Below the pieces are notes generated by a model. The model was not told where the DNA came from. It did not search any database and was given only the letters and a program-made list of their open reading frames with translations. A stretch of DNA of 64,000 nt, taken from NCBI RefSeq assembly GCF_020171745.1, contig NZ_JAIVAH010000023.1, positions 1 through 64,000 on the forward strand, written 5' to 3'. The position numbers were made by a program, and so were the translations under genes. The stretch comes from Prescottella equi. Lineage in GTDB: Bacteria; Actinomycetota; Actinomycetes; Mycobacteriales; Mycobacteriaceae. This document shows, piece by piece, positions 8,485 through 17,307 of this stretch. How positions within the stretch are numbered: position 1 is the stretch's first letter; each line of letters starts with the position of its first letter.

Positions 8485-10386
8485 TTGCGTCACAGTCACG
8501 AACCTGCCGGTTATCCGTTCAGTGCCATCGTCGGGCAGGACCGCCTACGGCTGGCGCTGATCCTGTGCGCAGTCCACCCCGGCATCGGCGGAGTGCTGGT
8601 TCGGGGCGAGAAGGGCACCGCCAAGTCCACCGTGGTGCGCGCGCTCACCGCGCTGCTGCCCGAGGTGGGGGAGGGCCGCCGGGCCCGGCTCGTGGAACTG
8701 CCGGTCGGGGCGACCGAGGACCGCGTCGTCGGCTCGATCGACCTCGAGAAGGTGCTCCGCGACGGCGAACGCGCTTTTCAGCCCGGACTGCTCGCCGACG
8801 CGCACCAGGGCGTGCTGTACGTCGACGAGGTCAACCTCCTGCACGACCATCTGGTGGACGTGCTGCTCGACGCCGCCGCGATGGGCCGGGTGCACGTCGA
8901 ACGCGACGGTGTCTCGCACTCCCACCCTGCCAGGTTCGTGCTCGTCGGCACCATGAACCCCGAGGAGGGCGAGCTGCGCCCGCAGCTGCTCGACCGGTTC
9001 GGTCTCGCCGTCGACGTTGCCGCCTCGCGCGACGTGGACGTGCGTATGCAGGTGGTCCGCCGACGCCTCGACTACGAGCGCGACCCCGACGGCTTCGCCG
9101 CCCGGTACGCCGACGAGGATGCCGACCTGGCCCGCCGGATCGCGGACGCCCGCGCCGTCGTCGACGGTGTCGCACTGTCCGACACCGAACTGCGCCGCAT
9201 CGCGTCGGTGTGCGCGTCGTTCGACGTCGAGGGCATGCGCGCCGACCTGGTGCTCGCGCGCACCGCGACCGCGCACGCCGCGTGGCGTGGCGCCGACGCG
9301 GTCACCGAGGAAGACGTGCGGATCGCCGCGGAACTGACTCTGCCGCACCGACGTCGGCGCGACCCGTTCGACGAGCCCGGCCTCGACCCGCAGCAGCTCG
9401 ACGACGCGATGGACCAGGCCGACGCCGACGCGCGTGCGCAGGACGAGCCCGAACCAGATCCCGACGGTCCGGGCGGCGGCGAGTCGCCGACCGAGCCCGA
9501 GTCGCCCGTCGGCGACTCGAAAACCGAAACGGGTGAACAGGATTCACCGGCGCCGGGCAGTGGATCGGGGTCGGAGCGAGGCACAGGTGCGCCCGGCCCG
9601 CAGTTCCGGGCGCGACTGCTCGAGATTCCCGGACTCGGCGAGGGTGCTCCCGGCCGGAGGTCCCGGTCCCGCTCGACCCGCGGCCGCACCGTGCGGGCGA
9701 CGACCGAGCCGGGCACCGGCCTCCACTTGGTGGGCACGCTGTTCGCCGCCGCCGAGCATCAGGTGACGCGGGGACGTGCCGGTGGTCCGATGCGGCTGGC
9801 AGCCGGTGACATTCGCGGAGCCGTCCGAGAGGGCCGCGAGGGCAACCTGGTGCTGTTCGTGGTGGACGCGTCCGGTTCGATGGCCGCGCGGGATCGCCTG
9901 GCCGCCGTCACCGGCGCCGTCGTCTCGCTGCTGCGCGACGCCTACCAGCGCCGGGACAAGGTCGCCGTGATCACCGTCCGCGGCAAGAACGCCGAACTGG
10001 TGCTCCCGCCGACGTCGTCCGTGGACGTCGCGGTGCGTCGCTTGCGGGCGATGAAGACCGGCGGACGCACGCCCCTCGCGGCGGGCTTCCTGAAGGCGCG
10101 TGAGGTCGTTCTGCGCGAGCGGGTGCGTGATCCGCGCCGCCGCGCCCTCGTCGTCGCGCTCACCGACGGCCGCGCCACCGGCGCGAAGGATGCCGTCGCC
10201 CGCGCGCGGCGGGCCGCGGGGATGCTGGCCGACACGAACGCCGCGTCGATCGTCGTCGACTGCGAGACCGGCATGGTCTGCCTCGGGTTGGCCGCCGAAC
10301 TCGCGCGCGACCTGCGCGGCGGCTACGTCCGTCTCGCGGAACTGTCCGCGCAGCAGGTCGCCGGCGTCGTCCGCGCGGCCGCCTGA
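8485..10386 (+). CDS. Magnesium/cobalt-chelatase-like AAA ATPase fused to a VWA domain
   Basis: A 633-residue protein joining a ChlI-like AAA+ ATPase to a ChlD-like von Willebrand A domain. Walker A is GEKGTAKST (41–49) and Walker B LYVDEVN (111–117). An acidic, Pro-rich linker spans about 300–380. The MIDAS motif DASGSM is near 461, with LTDGRATGA further on. In cobalamin-making actinobacteria this type is believed to power cobalt insertion by CobN. No cobN is in the window. The TTG start follows GAAGGGA, and the riboswitch directly upstream ties it to B12 synthesis. It is first of five genes running to cysG. The exact metal and partner are inferred. Confidence 0.85.
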   Translation: MRHSHEPAGYPFSAIVGQDRLRLALILCAVHPGIGGVLVRGEKGTAKSTVVRALTALLPEVGEGRRARLVELPVGATEDRVVGSIDLEKVLRDGERAFQPGLLADAHQGVLYVDEVNLLHDHLVDVLLDAAAMGRVHVERDGVSHSHPARFVLVGTMNPEEGELRPQLLDRFGLAVDVAASRDVDVRMQVVRRRLDYERDPDGFAARYADEDADLARRIADARAVVDGVALSDTELRRIASVCASFDVEGMRADLVLARTATAHAAWRGADAVTEEDVRIAAELTLPHRRRRDPFDEPGLDPQQLDDAMDQADADARAQDEPEPDPDGPGGGESPTEPESPVGDSKTETGEQDSPAPGSGSGSERGTGAPGPQFRARLLEIPGLGEGAPGRRSRSRSTRGRTVRATTEPGTGLHLVGTLFAAAEHQVTRGRAGGPMRLAAGDIRGAVREGREGNLVLFVVDASGSMAARDRLAAVTGAVVSLLRDAYQRRDKVAVITVRGKNAELVLPPTSSVDVAVRRLRAMKTGGRTPLAAGFLKAREVVLRERVRDPRRRALVVALTDGRATGAKDAVARARRAAGMLADTNAASIVVDCETGMVCLGLAAELARDLRGGYVRLAELSAQQVAGVVRAAA

Positions 10387-10428
10387 GCTGGGTCAGCCGA
10401 ACAGACAAGCCCGAGAAAGGGACTGCAC

Positions 10429-11043
10429 ATGCCTCAGGGCGTACCCGAGAACGTGCCCGCCGACGGGCTCACCACCCGTCAGCGCCGCAACCAGCCCGTC
10501 CTGGCCGTCCACACCGGCCCCGGTAAGGGAAAGTCGACGGCCGCCTTCGGGATGGCGCTGCGCGCCTGGAACCAGAGCTTCGACGTCGGCGTCTTCCAGT
10601 TCGTCAAGAGCGCGAAGTGGAAGGTGGGCGAGGAGGCCGCGTTCCGGGCGCTCGGCGAGCTGCACACGAACAGCGGCGTCGGCGGTGCGGTGGAATGGCA
10701 CAAGATGGGCGAGGGCTGGTCCTGGACCCGTAAGCACGGCACCGAGGAGGACCACGCCGCCGCGGCGGCGGAGGGCTGGCAGGAGATCGCCCGCCGTCTG
10801 GCGGCCGAGACGCACCGGTTCTACGTGCTCGACGAGTTCACCTACCCGCTCAAGTGGGGCTGGGTGGATGTCGACGAGGTGGTCGAGGTGCTGCGGAACC
10901 GGCCCGGCAACCAGCACGTCGTCATCACCGGCCGGGACGCGCCGCAGGCGCTGATCGACGCCGCCGACCTGGTGACCGAGATGACGAAGATCAAGCACCC
11001 GATGGATGCCGGCCGCAAGGGCCAGCGCGGCATCGAATGGTGA
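10429..11043 (+). CDS. cobO: Cob(I)yrinic acid a,c-diamide adenosyltransferase
   Basis: A 204-residue CobO/BtuR-family enzyme that transfers the adenosyl group of ATP to the reduced cobalt of corrinoids. The P-loop is HTGPGKGKSTAAFG (about 28–41). The family signatures FVKSAKWKVGEE, MGEGWSW and YVLDEFTYPLKWGW are present, with VVITGRDAP near the end. The ATG is preceded by GAAAGGGA. Its stop overlaps the cobB start. It functions with CobB and the chelatase in the same riboswitch-controlled operon. Confidence 0.95.
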   Translation: MPQGVPENVPADGLTTRQRRNQPVLAVHTGPGKGKSTAAFGMALRAWNQSFDVGVFQFVKSAKWKVGEEAAFRALGELHTNSGVGGAVEWHKMGEGWSWTRKHGTEEDHAAAAAEGWQEIARRLAAETHRFYVLDEFTYPLKWGWVDVDEVVEVLRNRPGNQHVVITGRDAPQALIDAADLVTEMTKIKHPMDAGRKGQRGIEW

Positions 11044-12419
11044 ACGCTCCCAGCACCCCGGCCGTCGTGATCGCGGCCCCGGCGTCGGGCAGCGGCAAGA
11101 CGACCGTCGCGACCGGCCTCGTCGGCGCGCTCCGTGCCGCCGGCCCTCGGGTCGCGCCGTTCAAGGTCGGACCCGACTACATCGATCCCGGCTACCACGC
11201 GCTGGCCGCCGGGCGGCCGGGCCGGAACCTGGACACCGTACTGGTGGGCGCCGAGCGGATCGGCCCGTTGTTCCGGCACGGCAGCGACGACTGCGACATC
11301 GCGGTGGTCGAGGGCGTGATGGGGCTGTTCGACGGCAAGATCGACCCCGGATCGACCGAGCCGTCGGCGGAGGGCTCCACCGCGCAGGTGGCCGCCGCCC
11401 TGGGTGCGCCGGTGGTCCTGGTGATCGACGCGCGCGGGCACAGCCAGAGTTTGGCCGCTGTGCTGCACGGCTTCTCGACCTACGACGCAGCCGTGCGCAT
11501 CGGCGGGGTGATCCTCAACCGGGTCGGCAGTGCCCGGCACGAGCAGGTGCTGCGCCAGGCGTGCGAGCGGGTGGGGCTGCCGGTCCTCGGGTCCGTGCCG
11601 CGCCTGGCCGAACTCGAGGTCCCGTCCCGGCACCTCGGGCTGGTGCCGGCCGTCGAACACGGCCGCGCTGCCCTCGACGCCGTCGCCGCGATGACGGAAC
11701 TCGCGGCCGCGCACCTTGACCTGGATGCGATCCGGGCGCTCGCGCGCTCGTCCGTCGACGATGCCGCGTGGGATCCGGCCGCCGAGGTCGGGCCGGTCCC
11801 GAGCGGCCCGCGTCCGGTGATCGCGCTGGCCGGGGGTGTCGCGTTCACGTTCGGGTACGCCGAGCACCGCGAACTGCTCGACGCCGCGGGCGCCGACGTC
11901 GTGGCGTTCGACCCGCTGCAGGACGAACTGCCCACCGGCACCGCCGGTCTGGTGTTGCCCGGCGGCTTCCCCGAGGAGCACGCGGTGGCGCTGTCGGCGA
12001 ACACGGCACTGCTGCAGCAGGTTCGACAGCTCGCCGCCGACGGGGCTCCCATCCACGCCGAGTGCGCGGGACTGCTGTACCTGACCCGCAGCCTCGACGG
12101 GCACCCGATGGCCGGTGTGATCGACGTCGACGCCCGCTTCGGCTCGCGGCTGACGCTCGGCTACCGGGAGGCCGTCGCCGTGACGGACTCGGTGCTCTTC
12201 GACGCCGGAACCCGCGTCACCGGACACGAGTTCCACCGCACCGCGCTCGACACGGAGACGGCCGATGGGTTCGGCCCGGCCTGGGGCTGGCGGGCGTGGG
12301 ACGCCGGGGCCACCCGGGAGGGCTTCGCCGCCGGATCGGTGCACGCGTCGTACCTGCACACCCATCCCGCCGGGAACCCCGACGCGATCCGCCGCTTCGT
12401 GGAGGCCGCTCGTGGGTGA
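11040..12419 (+). CDS. cobB: Cobyrinic acid a,c-diamide synthase
   Basis: A 459-residue glutamine-dependent amidase (CobB/CbiA) that amidates the a and c side chains of the corrin ring. It has an N-terminal ATPase domain with PASGSGKTT and KVGPDYIDPGYH. The C-terminal class I glutamine amidotransferase domain has GGFPEEHA and the nucleophile Cys342 in HAECAGLLYL. The GTG at 11040 gives a GTGA overlap with cobO; an ATG three bases earlier is equally in frame. By this gene order it acts on the aerobic or anaerobic route shared with CobO. The 3' end overlaps the next gene by 8 bases. Confidence 0.93.
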   Translation: MNAPSTPAVVIAAPASGSGKTTVATGLVGALRAAGPRVAPFKVGPDYIDPGYHALAAGRPGRNLDTVLVGAERIGPLFRHGSDDCDIAVVEGVMGLFDGKIDPGSTEPSAEGSTAQVAAALGAPVVLVIDARGHSQSLAAVLHGFSTYDAAVRIGGVILNRVGSARHEQVLRQACERVGLPVLGSVPRLAELEVPSRHLGLVPAVEHGRAALDAVAAMTELAAAHLDLDAIRALARSSVDDAAWDPAAEVGPVPSGPRPVIALAGGVAFTFGYAEHRELLDAAGADVVAFDPLQDELPTGTAGLVLPGGFPEEHAVALSANTALLQQVRQLAADGAPIHAECAGLLYLTRSLDGHPMAGVIDVDARFGSRLTLGYREAVAVTDSVLFDAGTRVTGHEFHRTALDTETADGFGPAWGWRAWDAGATREGFAAGSVHASYLHTHPAGNPDAIRRFVEAARG

Positions 12420-12774
12420 CCTGTGCGTCGGCGTGGGCGCCGGCAGCCGGGTAGGCGCCGCCGACATCGTCGCCGCGGTCCTCGAGGTGTGTGGCGACGA
12501 GCCGGTGCGGGTACTGGCCACGCTGGACCGGAAGACCGTGCTGGCGCCGTTCGTGGACGCGGCCGAGGTGCTCGGCGCCGCACTGGTCGGGTACCCGGCC
12601 GAGGACCTCGCGGCGGTGACCGTGCCGAACCCCGCCGAGACGGTGGACGGCGCCGTGGGGACGCCCAGCGTTGCCGAGGCCGCCGCGATCCTCGCCGCGA
12701 ACGACGGCCCGCTGATTGTGACGAAGCACGTGACGAATGGCGTGACCCTCGCGGTCGCCCGTAGTGTTTCGTGA
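12412..12774 (+). CDS. CobE/CbiG C-terminal-domain protein
   Basis: A 120-residue protein resembling the CobE / CbiG C-terminal domain (PF01890). It starts with CVGVGAGSRVGAADI, then TLDRKTVLAPF, and ends with LIVTKHVTNGVTLAVARS, all typical of that fold. The family takes part in corrin ring contraction/acetaldehyde release, and CobE may bind pathway intermediates. The GTG at 12412 has GGAGG upstream and lies within the cobB 3' end. The free-standing domain inside a cobO–cobB–cysG operon supports a B12 role; the precise step is not established here. Confidence 0.8.
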   Translation: MGDLCVGVGAGSRVGAADIVAAVLEVCGDEPVRVLATLDRKTVLAPFVDAAEVLGAALVGYPAEDLAAVTVPNPAETVDGAVGTPSVAEAAAILAANDGPLIVTKHVTNGVTLAVARSVS

Positions 12775-12819
12775 TCTGTCGAGATGACAACCGAACGATT
12801 CTGGAGAACGGGGAGACGA

Positions 12820-14046
12820 GTGTCTGCTTCCGCCGGTGACGAGACCAGCTACCTGGTCGGACTCAACCTGACGGACCGTCGTGTCGTGGTGGTCGGTGGC
12901 GGCACCGTCGCGCAGCGCCGCCTCGGCCTGCTGGTGGCGTCCGGCGCGAACGTCCACCTCATCAGCCGCGAGGTCACACCCGCGGTCGAGGGCATGGGTA
13001 CGTCCGGGCAGATCACGGTCGAACTGCGCGACTACCGGGACGGCGACCTCGACGGCGCCTGGTACGCGATCGCGTGCACCGACGAACCCGACACCAACGC
13101 CGCGATCGTCGCGGAGGCCGAGCGCAGCCGGATCTTCTGCGTCCGCGCCGACAGCGCCCGCGAGGGCACCGCCGTCACCCCGGCCACCGGAACCTTCGAC
13201 GGTCTGTCCCTCGGGGTGCTCGCGGGCGGTGCACACCGGCGCTCGGCCGCGGTACGCACCGCGCTGCTCGAGGCGCTGCAGTCCGGGGCCGTCACCGACA
13301 CCGACGAGGCCCCGGCGCCCGGCGTCGCGCTGGTCGGTGGGGGACCGGGCGACCCCGACCTCATCACCGTGCGCGGTCGTCGCCTGCTGGCGCGCGCCGA
13401 CGTCGTCGTCGCGGACCGGCTCGCGCCGCCGGAACTGCTCGCCGAACTCGGACCGCACGTCGAGGTCATCGACGCCGCGAAGATCCCGTACGGCCGCGCG
13501 ATGGCGCAGGAGGCGATCAACGCCGCCCTGATCGACAACGCGAAGGCCGGCAAGTTCGTCGTCCGGCTCAAGGGCGGCGACCCGTACGTGTTCGGCCGCG
13601 GCTACGAGGAGCTCGAGGCGTGCGCGGAGGCCGGCGTTCCGGTGACCGTCGTGCCCGGCATCACCAGTGCGATCTCGGTGCCGTCGGCGGCCGGCATCCC
13701 CGTCACGCACCGCGGCGTCACCCACGAGTTCGTCGTCGTCAGTGGGCACGTCGCCCCCGACCACCCGGATTCGCTCGTGGACTGGTCGGCGCTGGCGAAG
13801 CTGCGCGGCACGATCGTGCTGCTGATGGCCGTCGAGCGGATCGAGAAGTTCGCGGCCGTTCTCGTCGAGGGCGGTCGCCCCGCCGAGACGCCGGTCACGG
13901 TGATCCAGGAGGGCACGCTGCGCACCCAGCGGGTGCTGCGCGCCGACCTCGCGACCGTCGCCGCGCGGGTCCGGGAGGAGAACATCCGCCCGCCGGCGAT
14001 CGTCGTGATCGGTCCGGTGGCCGGGTTTTCCGTCGACCCTCGGTAA
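12820..14046 (+). CDS. cysG: Siroheme synthase-type fusion: precorrin-2 dehydrogenase + uroporphyrinogen-III C-methyltransferase
   Basis: A 408-residue two-domain enzyme. The N-terminal NAD-binding domain (VVVVGGGTVAQRRLGLL near 18–34) is the precorrin-2 oxidase/ferrochelatase part. From about residue 168 the SAM-dependent methyltransferase begins (LVGGGPGDPDLITVRG, then VVRLKGGDPYVFGRG and GIPVTHRGVTHEF). It converts uroporphyrinogen III to precorrin-2, feeding both cobalamin and siroheme. I prefer the GTG at 12820 because GGGGAGA precedes it; an in-frame ATG at 12784 would add 12 residues. It is the last cobalamin gene of the operon. Confidence 0.92.
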   Translation: MSASAGDETSYLVGLNLTDRRVVVVGGGTVAQRRLGLLVASGANVHLISREVTPAVEGMGTSGQITVELRDYRDGDLDGAWYAIACTDEPDTNAAIVAEAERSRIFCVRADSAREGTAVTPATGTFDGLSLGVLAGGAHRRSAAVRTALLEALQSGAVTDTDEAPAPGVALVGGGPGDPDLITVRGRRLLARADVVVADRLAPPELLAELGPHVEVIDAAKIPYGRAMAQEAINAALIDNAKAGKFVVRLKGGDPYVFGRGYEELEACAEAGVPVTVVPGITSAISVPSAAGIPVTHRGVTHEFVVVSGHVAPDHPDSLVDWSALAKLRGTIVLLMAVERIEKFAAVLVEGGRPAETPVTVIQEGTLRTQRVLRADLATVAARVREENIRPPAIVVIGPVAGFSVDPR

Positions 14047-14057
14047 CGTGAACTCTT

Positions 14058-15539
14058 GTGTCTGACTCCATCGTCGTGAAGTACCCCGTGACCACACGGG
14101 CGTTCGGTCTCGCGATCGTCGTCCTCAGCGGCATGCAGCTGATGATGGTGCTCGACGGCACGGTCGCCTCGCTCGCGCTCGCCAAGATCCAGGAAGACCT
14201 GGGGCTCAGCGATTCCGGGCGCAACTGGGTGATCACGTCGTACGCGCTGACGTTCGGTGGCCTGATGCTTCTGGGCGGTCGCCTCGGTGACGCGTTCGGC
14301 CGCAAACGGGTGTTCATCGGCGGCGTGGCGTTGTTCACGGTCACCTCACTGCTGTGCGGACTCGCCGTCAACGAGGCCACCCTGGTCGCCGCGCGCGCCC
14401 TGCAGGGCGTCGGCGCGGCGATCGCGTCGCCGACGGCACTCGCCCTCGTCGCCACGACGTTCGCGCCCGGCCCGGTGCGCAACCAGGCCATCGCGATCTT
14501 CGCGGCCATGACGGGCATCGGCTCGGTGCTGGGTCTGATCGTCGGCGGCGCGCTCACCGAGGTGTCCTGGCGGTGGATCTTCCTCATCAACGTTCCGATC
14601 GGCCTGGTCATCCTGCTGCTCGCGTTCCGGGCGCTGGAGGAGACCAATGCCGAGCGCCTCAAGCTCGATGTCCCGGGCGCGATCCTCGCGACCCTCGGCT
14701 GCACCGGCGTCGTGTTCGGCTTCACCGAGGGACCCGAGATGGGCTGGGGCAGTCCGCTCGTCCTGGTCGGGCTGGTCGGCGGTCTGGCCCTGCTGGGTGC
14801 CTTCCTGGCCGTGGAGCGGCGCGCCGAGAATCCGCTGCTGCCGTTCTCGCTGTTCCGCAACCGCAGCCGCGTCGCGACGTTCATCTCGCTCGCCCTCGTC
14901 GGCATGGTGATGTTCTCGCTCGCGCCGTTCGTAGCGCTGTTCGTCCAGGACGTCCTGAAGTACACGCCGCTGCACGCCGGCCTCGCGTTCGTGCCGTTCG
15001 CGTTCGGTCTCGGCGCCGCGGCGTTCGTCGCCTCCAAGATCGCCGTGAAGGTGCAGCCGCGCTGGCTCGTCGTCGCGGGAACCCTGATCACGTTTGTCGG
15101 CCTGATGTACGGCTCGACCCTCGACGCGTCCGCGACGTACGTCGGCAACCTGTTCGTGCTCGTCGTCGGGGTCGGTTTCGGTGTCGGCCTCGCGGTGGTG
15201 CCGCTGCCGCTGTGTGCCATCGCCGGTGTGGGGCCGAGCGAGATCGGTCCGCTCGCCGCGATCGCACAGGTGGCGCAGACGCTGTTCGGGCCCGTCGGTC
15301 TCGCGATCGTCGGCGCGATGGCCACGTCCAAGACCATGTCGCTCGGCGGCGTGTCGGGTGTGCCGGCCACCGAGATGAACCAGACCCAGCTCGACGCCCT
15401 CTCCAGCGGTTACACCTTCGCGCTGCTCGGCTGCGCGATCCTCGCCGCGCTCGCCGCGCTTGCCGCGCTGTTCATCCGGTTCACGCCCGAACAGGTCGCA
15501 CAGGCCCAGGTCGCGGAGAAAGCCGCGCAGCAGGCCTGA
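14058..15539 (+). CDS. MFS drug-efflux transporter, DHA2 (14-TM), EfpA-like
   Basis: A 493-residue membrane protein with about 14 hydrophobic helices. Helix 1 holds LDGTVASLALAKIQEDLG, as in EmrB/QacA pumps. Motif A GGRLGDAFGRKRVF lies between helices 2 and 3, and motif C is GIGSVLGLIVGGAL in helix 5. It probably exports lipophilic compounds by proton antiport. Its place directly after cysG and upstream of proS matches efpA in mycobacteria, so it is likely orthologous. The GTG start is 11 bases after cysG and lacks a strong ribosome-binding site. Confidence 0.88.
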   Translation: MSDSIVVKYPVTTRAFGLAIVVLSGMQLMMVLDGTVASLALAKIQEDLGLSDSGRNWVITSYALTFGGLMLLGGRLGDAFGRKRVFIGGVALFTVTSLLCGLAVNEATLVAARALQGVGAAIASPTALALVATTFAPGPVRNQAIAIFAAMTGIGSVLGLIVGGALTEVSWRWIFLINVPIGLVILLLAFRALEETNAERLKLDVPGAILATLGCTGVVFGFTEGPEMGWGSPLVLVGLVGGLALLGAFLAVERRAENPLLPFSLFRNRSRVATFISLALVGMVMFSLAPFVALFVQDVLKYTPLHAGLAFVPFAFGLGAAAFVASKIAVKVQPRWLVVAGTLITFVGLMYGSTLDASATYVGNLFVLVVGVGFGVGLAVVPLPLCAIAGVGPSEIGPLAAIAQVAQTLFGPVGLAIVGAMATSKTMSLGGVSGVPATEMNQTQLDALSSGYTFALLGCAILAALAALAALFIRFTPEQVAQAQVAEKAAQQA

Positions 15540-15567
15540 ACCGGTCCCGGCGCTTAGGATCTCGCGA

Positions 15568-16446
15568 GTGGTCGACACCCTGCTCTCCGTCCTGCTCGCT
15601 CTCGGTTCCGCGCTGTGCATCGCGATCGGGAACGTGATGCGGCAGCGGGCCGCGACATCGGCGTCGGACTCCCTCACGGAGTCGATCCGCGACCGCGCCT
15701 GGTGGACGGGTGCCCTTGCGGGCGCCGCCGGTTACGGCCTGCAGGCGGCGGCGCTCGGTGTCGGATCGCTGCTGTTGGTGCAGCCGCTGCTGGTGCTGTC
15801 GCTGATGTTCGCGCTGCCGCTGAGCGCGCGGTTGTCGGGCCGGACGGTGCGCGTATCGGACTGGGCGTGGGCGGCGACGTTGACCGTGGCCGTCGCACTG
15901 CTGGTCGTCGTCGGCGACCCGAAACCGGGTGCCGAGCGCGCGGAGACCTGGCACTGGATGGTCGTCGCGGCGATCGGGGTGCCCGCGCTCGCACTGTGCC
16001 TGCTCGGTGCGCGGAGCGGGTCCGCCGCCCGGCGCGCACTGCTGTTCGGACTCGCCGGTGGCGCGCTGTTCGGCGTGGGGGCGGTGCTCACCAAATCCGT
16101 TGTGCACCTGCTCGCGCGGGGCCCGGTGTCGCTGCTGACGTCACTCGAGGTGTACGTGCTGGTCGCGGTGTTCGCGGCCGCCGTCGGGATCCAGCAACTC
16201 GCGTTCCGCACCGGAGAGCTGCAGGCGTCGCTGCCCGCGACGACGGTGACGGAACCGGCCGTCGCCGCGCTCCTCGGGTTCGTGGTGTTGGGTGAATATC
16301 TCGACGTGGGCCGCGGCGTCGGCCTGCTGCTGATCGCCGCGCTCGTCGCGACCGCCGTGTCGGTCGTCGCGCTCGCGCGCGGCGCCGCCGAACACGAGGG
16401 CGGCGCCCCGGTTCGTGACGTCGTGACCGGCGTCAGGTCAGGATGA
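15568..16446 (+). CDS. DMT-superfamily (EamA-like) membrane protein
   Basis: A 292-residue protein with about nine to ten hydrophobic helices and short loops, in the two-fold pattern of drug/metabolite transporters. N-terminal helix 1 contains GNVMRQRAA, and helix pairs of the form GVGSLLLVQPLLVLSLMFALP follow. No substrate motif is recognised. The start is GTG at 15568, 28 bases after the MFS gene, so it is probably co-transcribed. The last 14 bases overlap the 3' end of convergent yaaA. Confidence 0.75.
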   Translation: MVDTLLSVLLALGSALCIAIGNVMRQRAATSASDSLTESIRDRAWWTGALAGAAGYGLQAAALGVGSLLLVQPLLVLSLMFALPLSARLSGRTVRVSDWAWAATLTVAVALLVVVGDPKPGAERAETWHWMVVAAIGVPALALCLLGARSGSAARRALLFGLAGGALFGVGAVLTKSVVHLLARGPVSLLTSLEVYVLVAVFAAAVGIQQLAFRTGELQASLPATTVTEPAVAALLGFVVLGEYLDVGRGVGLLLIAALVATAVSVVALARGAAEHEGGAPVRDVVTGVRSG

Positions 16447-17176
16447 TCAGTTCGGAGTCCGACGCGATCTCCACCCGCAGCCCCGCCTTCGCCGCGACCC
16501 GGGCGACGCCCTTGATGTCGGACGGCTCCGCACGGGTCACCGTCAGTGCGCGCGCCAGCAGACCCTTGTGATGTTTGTTGAAGTGGCTGACCACCTTGCG
16601 GGAGCCGTCCGGCTGCTCGGTGAGGACAGTCGCGATCATCGCGTCCGGCACCGGGCCGAGCTGCTGGTAGGTGCCCGAACGCAGGTCCACCACCAGCCCG
16701 CCGTCGGCCTCCGTGACCAGTGCGTCGGTCAGTTCCGGCTTCCACAGGGACTGCAGCGTGCCGAAGCCCGGCAGCCTGGAGCCGCCGGACAACCGGTACG
16801 CCGGGATCGGGTCGCCCGCGCGGACGGCGCCGAACAGCGCCGACCCCATCGCGAGTCGGCGGAACGCCTTCTCCCGCTGCACCTTCGTGAACGACTTCGC
16901 GTCGAGGGCGTCGAACAGCACGCCGGTGTAGCGCTCGAGCGCGGGACGGGTGGGGGAGACCCACAGCTTGGCGTTGCGCTCGATCTCGTCGGCCTGCTTC
17001 GGTCCCAGCCCCAACGCCAGGTTCGACGCTTCGGTGTCCGCCGCGAGGTCGACGAGCGCCGTCGCGAGCATCTCGCGGGTCTCCGTCAGCTGCGGCATCG
17101 ACAGCTCGCCGAGATCGAGCGGCACGCCCTTGCCGCCGTCGGACTTGGTTTCGGAAGGGGGAAGCAGCACCAGCAC
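16433..17176 (-). CDS. yaaA: YaaA-family peroxide-stress protein (DUF328)
   Basis: A 247-residue cytoplasmic protein of the YaaA/DUF328 family. It starts with LVLLPPSETKSDGG, then has YTGVLFDALD, LWKPELTD and the conserved HFNKHHKGLLARAL near the C terminus. In E. coli YaaA lowers free iron and protects DNA during hydrogen peroxide stress. The start is a GTG at 17174–17176. It is convergent with the DMT-like gene (14-base overlap) and stands alone on its strand. Confidence 0.88.
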   Translation of the reverse strand: MLVLLPPSETKSDGGKGVPLDLGELSMPQLTETREMLATALVDLAADTEASNLALGLGPKQADEIERNAKLWVSPTRPALERYTGVLFDALDAKSFTKVQREKAFRRLAMGSALFGAVRAGDPIPAYRLSGGSRLPGFGTLQSLWKPELTDALVTEADGGLVVDLRSGTYQQLGPVPDAMIATVLTEQPDGSRKVVSHFNKHHKGLLARALTVTRAEPSDIKGVARVAAKAGLRVEIASDSELIILT

Positions 17177-17213
17177 AGTGGGTAACCGTACCGGTGTTGC
17201 CGACCGGAAACAG

Positions 17214-17247
17214 GTCTGGCCTCCGCCCCGTGGGGCGAAGGCCAGAC
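17214..17247 (-). terminator. Terminator hairpin of the 3-repeat protein gene
   Basis: GTCTGGCCTCCGCCCC (17214–17229) pairs with 17232–17247 with one mismatch around a two-base loop. It lies downstream of the leftward gene that stops at 17295 and upstream of yaaA. Confidence 0.65.
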
Positions 17248-17273
17248 GTGCGACCGATGTCAGGTCAGGGTGT

Positions 17274-17307
17274 CAGCTCAGGCGCGACGACAGCTCAGGC
17301 GCGACGA
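17274..17307. repeat. Perfect 17-base tandem duplication at the 3' end of the 3-repeat gene
   Basis: CAGCTCAGGCGCGACGA occurs at 17274–17290 and again at 17291–17307. The second copy contains the stop codon and the last Arg codons of the gene. The first copy lies just beyond the stop and looks like a recent slippage duplication with no effect on the protein. Confidence 0.8.
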
